Positions 61,337-64,000 of a stretch of DNA of 64,000 nt are shown here, piece by piece. Source of the stretch: Palsa-504 sp963800415. Lineage in GTDB: Bacteria; Actinomycetota; Actinomycetes; Streptosporangiales; Streptosporangiaceae. The translations under genes were made by a program, and so were the position numbers. The notes beneath the pieces were generated by a model. That model saw only the letters and a list, made by a program, of their open reading frames with translations, did not search any database and had not been told where the DNA came from. The DNA lies in NCBI GenBank assembly GCA_963800415.1, contig CAWDBS010000074.1, positions 1 through 64,000 of the forward strand, given 5' to 3'. Position 1 is the stretch's first letter; every line of letters begins with the position of its first letter.

Positions 61337-62234
61337 CCCGCTGGGTGGGCGCGGACGAACTCGGCGATCACGGCACCGAGCCGCTCGCCCGCGTCCTCCT
61401 GCAGGAAGTGGCCCGCTCCCTCGATCACCGGATGCTCGAGGCCTTTGGCGCCGGGCACGGTGTCCTTCAGCACGGGCGCCATCGCGCCGGTGATCGGATC
61501 ACGGTCGCTGAACGCCATCAGGAAGGGCTTATCCCAGGTCGCGAGGCGGCGCCAGGCGGCCCGGTTGGCCTCCGTGGCCGGGTCATCGGGGGACGTCGGG
61601 ACAGGTCCGGCATCGCCCGGACTGCGGCGGCGTAGGAGAGCTCGGGGAACGGGGCTTCGTAGGCGGCCAGGATCTCCGGCGTGAGCGTGGTCTGGCAGCC
61701 AGACTGCACCAGCCGGGACACGCTCAGCGCGGGCGCGGTGCGGACGATCTCGCGGAACCGCATCCAGACGTCGGGCATCTTCTGGTCACCGGTGGGCAGC
61801 CCGGTATTGGCCGCCACCACCCGGGCGAACCGGCCCGGGTGTTCGGCCACCAGCCGCAGCCCGATCAGGCCGCCCCAGTCCTGTCCGACGATGGTCAGCC
61901 CGCGCAGGCCGAGCTGGTCGAACGCGAGCCCGCGGATCCACTCCACGTGCCGCGCGAAGCTGTGTTCACCGATCTCGGCCGGCTTGTCCGAACGGCCGAA
62001 CCCCACCAGGTCCGCCGCGATGGCCCGCAGGCCCGCGTCCGCGAGCACCGGCATGACCTTGCGGTACAGGAACGACCAGCTCGGCTCCCCGTGCAGCAGC
62101 AGGACGGGCTCGCCGTCGGCCGGACCGGTCTCCACGTAGCCGAGCCGGAGCCCGTCGACGTCGGCGTACCGCGGCGGGTAGCCGAAATCAGGCAGGTCGG
62201 CAAAACGGTCCTCGGGAGTACGCAGCACCTTCAT
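61333..62234 (-). CDS. dhaA: Haloalkane dehalogenase, frameshifted
   Basis: An alpha/beta hydrolase that cleaves carbon-halogen bonds. LLLHGEPSWSFLYRKVMPVL carries the oxyanion region. The nucleophile Asp is in IVGQDWGGLIGLRL, and the catalytic His is in EGAGHFLQEDAGERL. A frame break at about 61605 follows VRAMPD: one base missing from GTCCCGACG. Restoring it gives LVPTSPDDPATEANRAAW and LATWDKPFLMAFSDRDPITG. Full length would be about 300 aa, normal for the family. The native substrate could also be an epoxide. Confidence 0.87.
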
Positions 62235-62293
62235 GCCGCCATGCTGTCATGGACGTGGCCCGTACAGCGCCCCGCTTCGATACCCCATGTGAG

Positions 62294-64000
62294 TCACAGG
62301 TCCAGGACCAGGTCGCCGGACGGCTGGGAGCAGCAGATCAGGGCGCTGCCTTCGGCGGGCTCGTCTACCGGGTCGGGGGCGTAGCGGACCGTTCCGGACA
62401 TCAGGTCGGTCTCGCAGGTGTGGCAGACGCCGGTCCGGCAGGACCAGCGGACCGGGACGTCGCAGGCTTCGGCCAGCTCGAGCAGGCTGCCGTAGGAGGC
62501 GCCCCAGCGGACGGTCAGGCCGCTGCGCGCGAACGCGATCTCCGGGCCGTCGCCGGGCGACCCGGCGGGCGGGTGCGGCGGACGGGTGCCCGCGTGCGCG
62601 ATGCCCGGCGTCTGGGCGGGTGCGGCTCCGAAGATCTCAGTATGCACGCGAGAGCCGTCAACACCCAGGTCCACCAGGGCGGCGGACAGCTCGGCCATGA
62701 ACGCGGCCGGGCCGCAGATGTACGCGTCGGCGTCACCCGGCAGACCGAGCCCGGCCAGCACGGACGCCGAGAGGCGTCCCGCCATCTGGTAGTCGCGGCC
62801 CGGAACCTCGCCGGGGCCCGGGCGGCTGTAGCAGACGTACCGGTGGCCGTGAGCCAGCGTGGCCAGCAGGGACCGCGACTCCTCGGCGAACGGCTCCTCG
62901 GCCCGGCTGCGGGCGCCGTGCAGCCACCAGACGTCGCGGCCGGCCCCGCCGGCGGCCAGGGCGTGCAGCATGGCCAGCACCGGGGTCGCCCCGACGCCCG
63001 CGCTGATCAGCAGGACCGGCCTGTCCCCCGGCTGGAGGACGAACGTGCCGCGGGGCGCGGCTACCTCCAGCCGGTCGCCGGGCCGGACCCGGGCGTGCAC
63101 GAACTGGCTGCCGGCACCGTGCGCCTCGCGCTTGACGCTGATGCGGTAAGAGCCGGCGTCCGGGGCCCCGGACAGCGAGTAGCTGCGCAGCAGCGGCCGC
63201 GCCCCGGAAACCGTATTCAGCCGCAAGGTCAGGAACTGCCCGGGCCGGGGCGGTGGCAGGGCGGTCCCGCCGGGATCGGCCAGGTACACCGAGATCACCG
63301 AGTCGCTCTCCGGGTTCACCGCGGTCACCGCCAGCGGGCGGAATCCCGGCCAGGCCGGCGGCGGGCTGACCGCGGCCAGCCCCGCGTTGCCCGTGGCACC
63401 GCCGGGCGCCTCGACCTGGTCGGCCATGGCCCGGAACGAGGCTTTCCAGCCGTCGGGCAGTGCCGGGATGCGCAGCGCGCTCAGCACCCGCTCGCGGGCG
63501 TGCCCGGGCAGGTAGAGCAGGCCGTCGACCTCGGCGACGGTCATCGCCTCCGGCCCCGCGGCCACCCGGACGATCTCATCCCCGGCCCGGACGGCGCCCT
63601 CGCGGAGCACCCGGAAGTAGAAGCCAGGCCGGTGGTGGGAGACCAGCATCGATGGCATCCGCGGCTCGTTCATCCGGATCCCGACCCGGTAACACGTCAC
63701 CCGCGGCTGGGTCACCTCGAACAGGGCCTCGCCGATCTGGTAGCGGTCACCGATGCACACCTGGTCGTCGGCCAGGCCGCTGACCGTGAAGTTCTCGCCG
63801 AACTGGCCGTACTCGAAATCATCGCGGCCCAGCTGGCCCTGCCAGTACCGGTAGGACTCCACCTGGTACACGAACACCGCACGGTGCTCACCGCCGTGCC
63901 CGGCCAGATCACCTTGCCCGTCCCCGTCGATGTTCAGCCGCCGGACCTGGCTCGGCCCGTCTACCGGCCGCTTCCAGATCGCGGTACGCACCGTCTGCCC
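62294..64000 (-). CDS. MOSC / flavin-reductase / ferredoxin fusion (5' end beyond window)
   Basis: A three-part redox protein. The N-terminal MOSC-type module has LNIDGDGQGDLAGHGGEHRA, with TCYRVGIRMN and HHRPGFYFRVLREG. A ferredoxin-NADP-reductase-like core follows (RSYSLSGAP, ISAGVGATPVLAML, YICGPAAFM). A C-terminal [2Fe-2S] domain has CRTGVCHTCETDL plus a later Cys in ICCSQP. MOSC domains bind molybdenum cofactor or sulfur. The frame runs off the right edge, so the first codons are missing. At least 569 aa here. Confidence 0.86.
   Translation of the reverse strand, partial: GQTVRTAIWKRPVDGPSQVRRLNIDGDGQGDLAGHGGEHRAVFVYQVESYRYWQGQLGRDDFEYGQFGENFTVSGLADDQVCIGDRYQIGEALFEVTQPRVTCYRVGIRMNEPRMPSMLVSHHRPGFYFRVLREGAVRAGDEIVRVAAGPEAMTVAEVDGLLYLPGHARERVLSALRIPALPDGWKASFRAMADQVEAPGGATGNAGLAAVSPPPAWPGFRPLAVTAVNPESDSVISVYLADPGGTALPPPRPGQFLTLRLNTVSGARPLLRSYSLSGAPDAGSYRISVKREAHGAGSQFVHARVRPGDRLEVAAPRGTFVLQPGDRPVLLISAGVGATPVLAMLHALAAGGAGRDVWWLHGARSRAEEPFAEESRSLLATLAHGHRYVCYSRPGPGEVPGRDYQMAGRLSASVLAGLGLPGDADAYICGPAAFMAELSAALVDLGVDGSRVHTEIFGAAPAQTPGIAHAGTRPPHPPAGSPGDGPEIAFARSGLTVRWGASYGSLLELAEACDVPVRWSCRTGVCHTCETDLMSGTVRYAPDPVDEPAEGSALICCSQPSGDLVLDL

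Overview
The window is very GC-rich, and nearly every gene has a strong G/C third-position bias. It reads as chromosome from a sporulating-type actinomycete. Lineage markers are the uvrC-rapZ-yvcK-whiA block, a GarA-type FHA protein with an ETTS phosphosite next to MerR / DUF151 / MerR / gcvP, a mycothiol-type DinB-like protein, a SigE-family ECF sigma factor, ThyX and a fused TrpE-TrpG. Streptosporangiales or a relative is my inference from gene content; no rRNA or tRNA gene was found to test it.

Layout. 0-5.1 kb: uvrC, rapZ, yvcK and whiA (minus strand, tightly coupled), with a DasR-like palindrome at the left edge. 5.2-19 kb: an RND/MMPL exporter and MBL hydrolase, a CocE-type hydrolase, a large unknown membrane protein, a reductase/epimerase, a Baeyer-Villiger monooxygenase plus SDR pair, an EamA permease, a decayed patch, and an FMN-binding / ferric-reductase electron-transfer pair. 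19-20.3 kb: a small HTH gene under two perfect inverted repeats, a Clp N-domain remnant and an AT-leading cupin gene. 20.4-29.9 kb: gcvP behind a glycine riboswitch, a MerR regulator, an in-frame MerR-DUF151 fusion, garA, a GDP-mannose pyrophosphorylase/phosphomannomutase-like protein and a CDP-alcohol phosphatidyltransferase. 29.9-34.8 kb: release factor 3, two tandem secreted paralogues and an unknown protein. 34.9-42 kb: a DUF429 gene broken by a 10-bp tandem duplication, a TetR regulator and PaaI divergent from paaABCDE-K (phenylacetyl-CoA epoxidation and phenylacetate activation). 42-49.5 kb: a secreted polysaccharide deacetylase with three near-identical 249-bp repeats, a fadB/fadA beta-oxidation pair, a DinB-like protein and a GT87 mannosyltransferase. 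49.5-64 kb: CcdA, an ECF sigma factor with a membrane partner, a glutamine-amidotransferase-like pseudoenzyme, DLH, thyX, trpEG with a Trp-Trp leader peptide, XdhC, an internally deleted dehydratase, a DUF4032 protein, a haloalkane dehalogenase and a MOSC-reductase-ferredoxin fusion running off the right edge.

How genes work together. Phenylacetate is activated by PaaK and epoxidised by PaaABCDE. PaaI removes dead-end CoA esters, and the TetR gene beside paaI is the likely local repressor. FadA/FadB could finish beta-oxidation-type steps. GarA, MerR and DUF151 form the conserved actinobacterial metabolic-regulation block beside gcvP.

Two themes stand out. First, at least eleven conserved genes or remnants need a frame change to read through. 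Several changes sit in G/C homopolymers and one is an exact 10-bp duplication, so base-level assembly error has to be separated from real decay. Second, a G-run repeat family (roughly CCCGGGGGG-N4-C7-NNA-C7-GCGA) is inserted inside the coding sequences of fadB (twice) and the GT87 gene (double unit), and is read in either orientation as a Pro-rich or Gly-rich linker.
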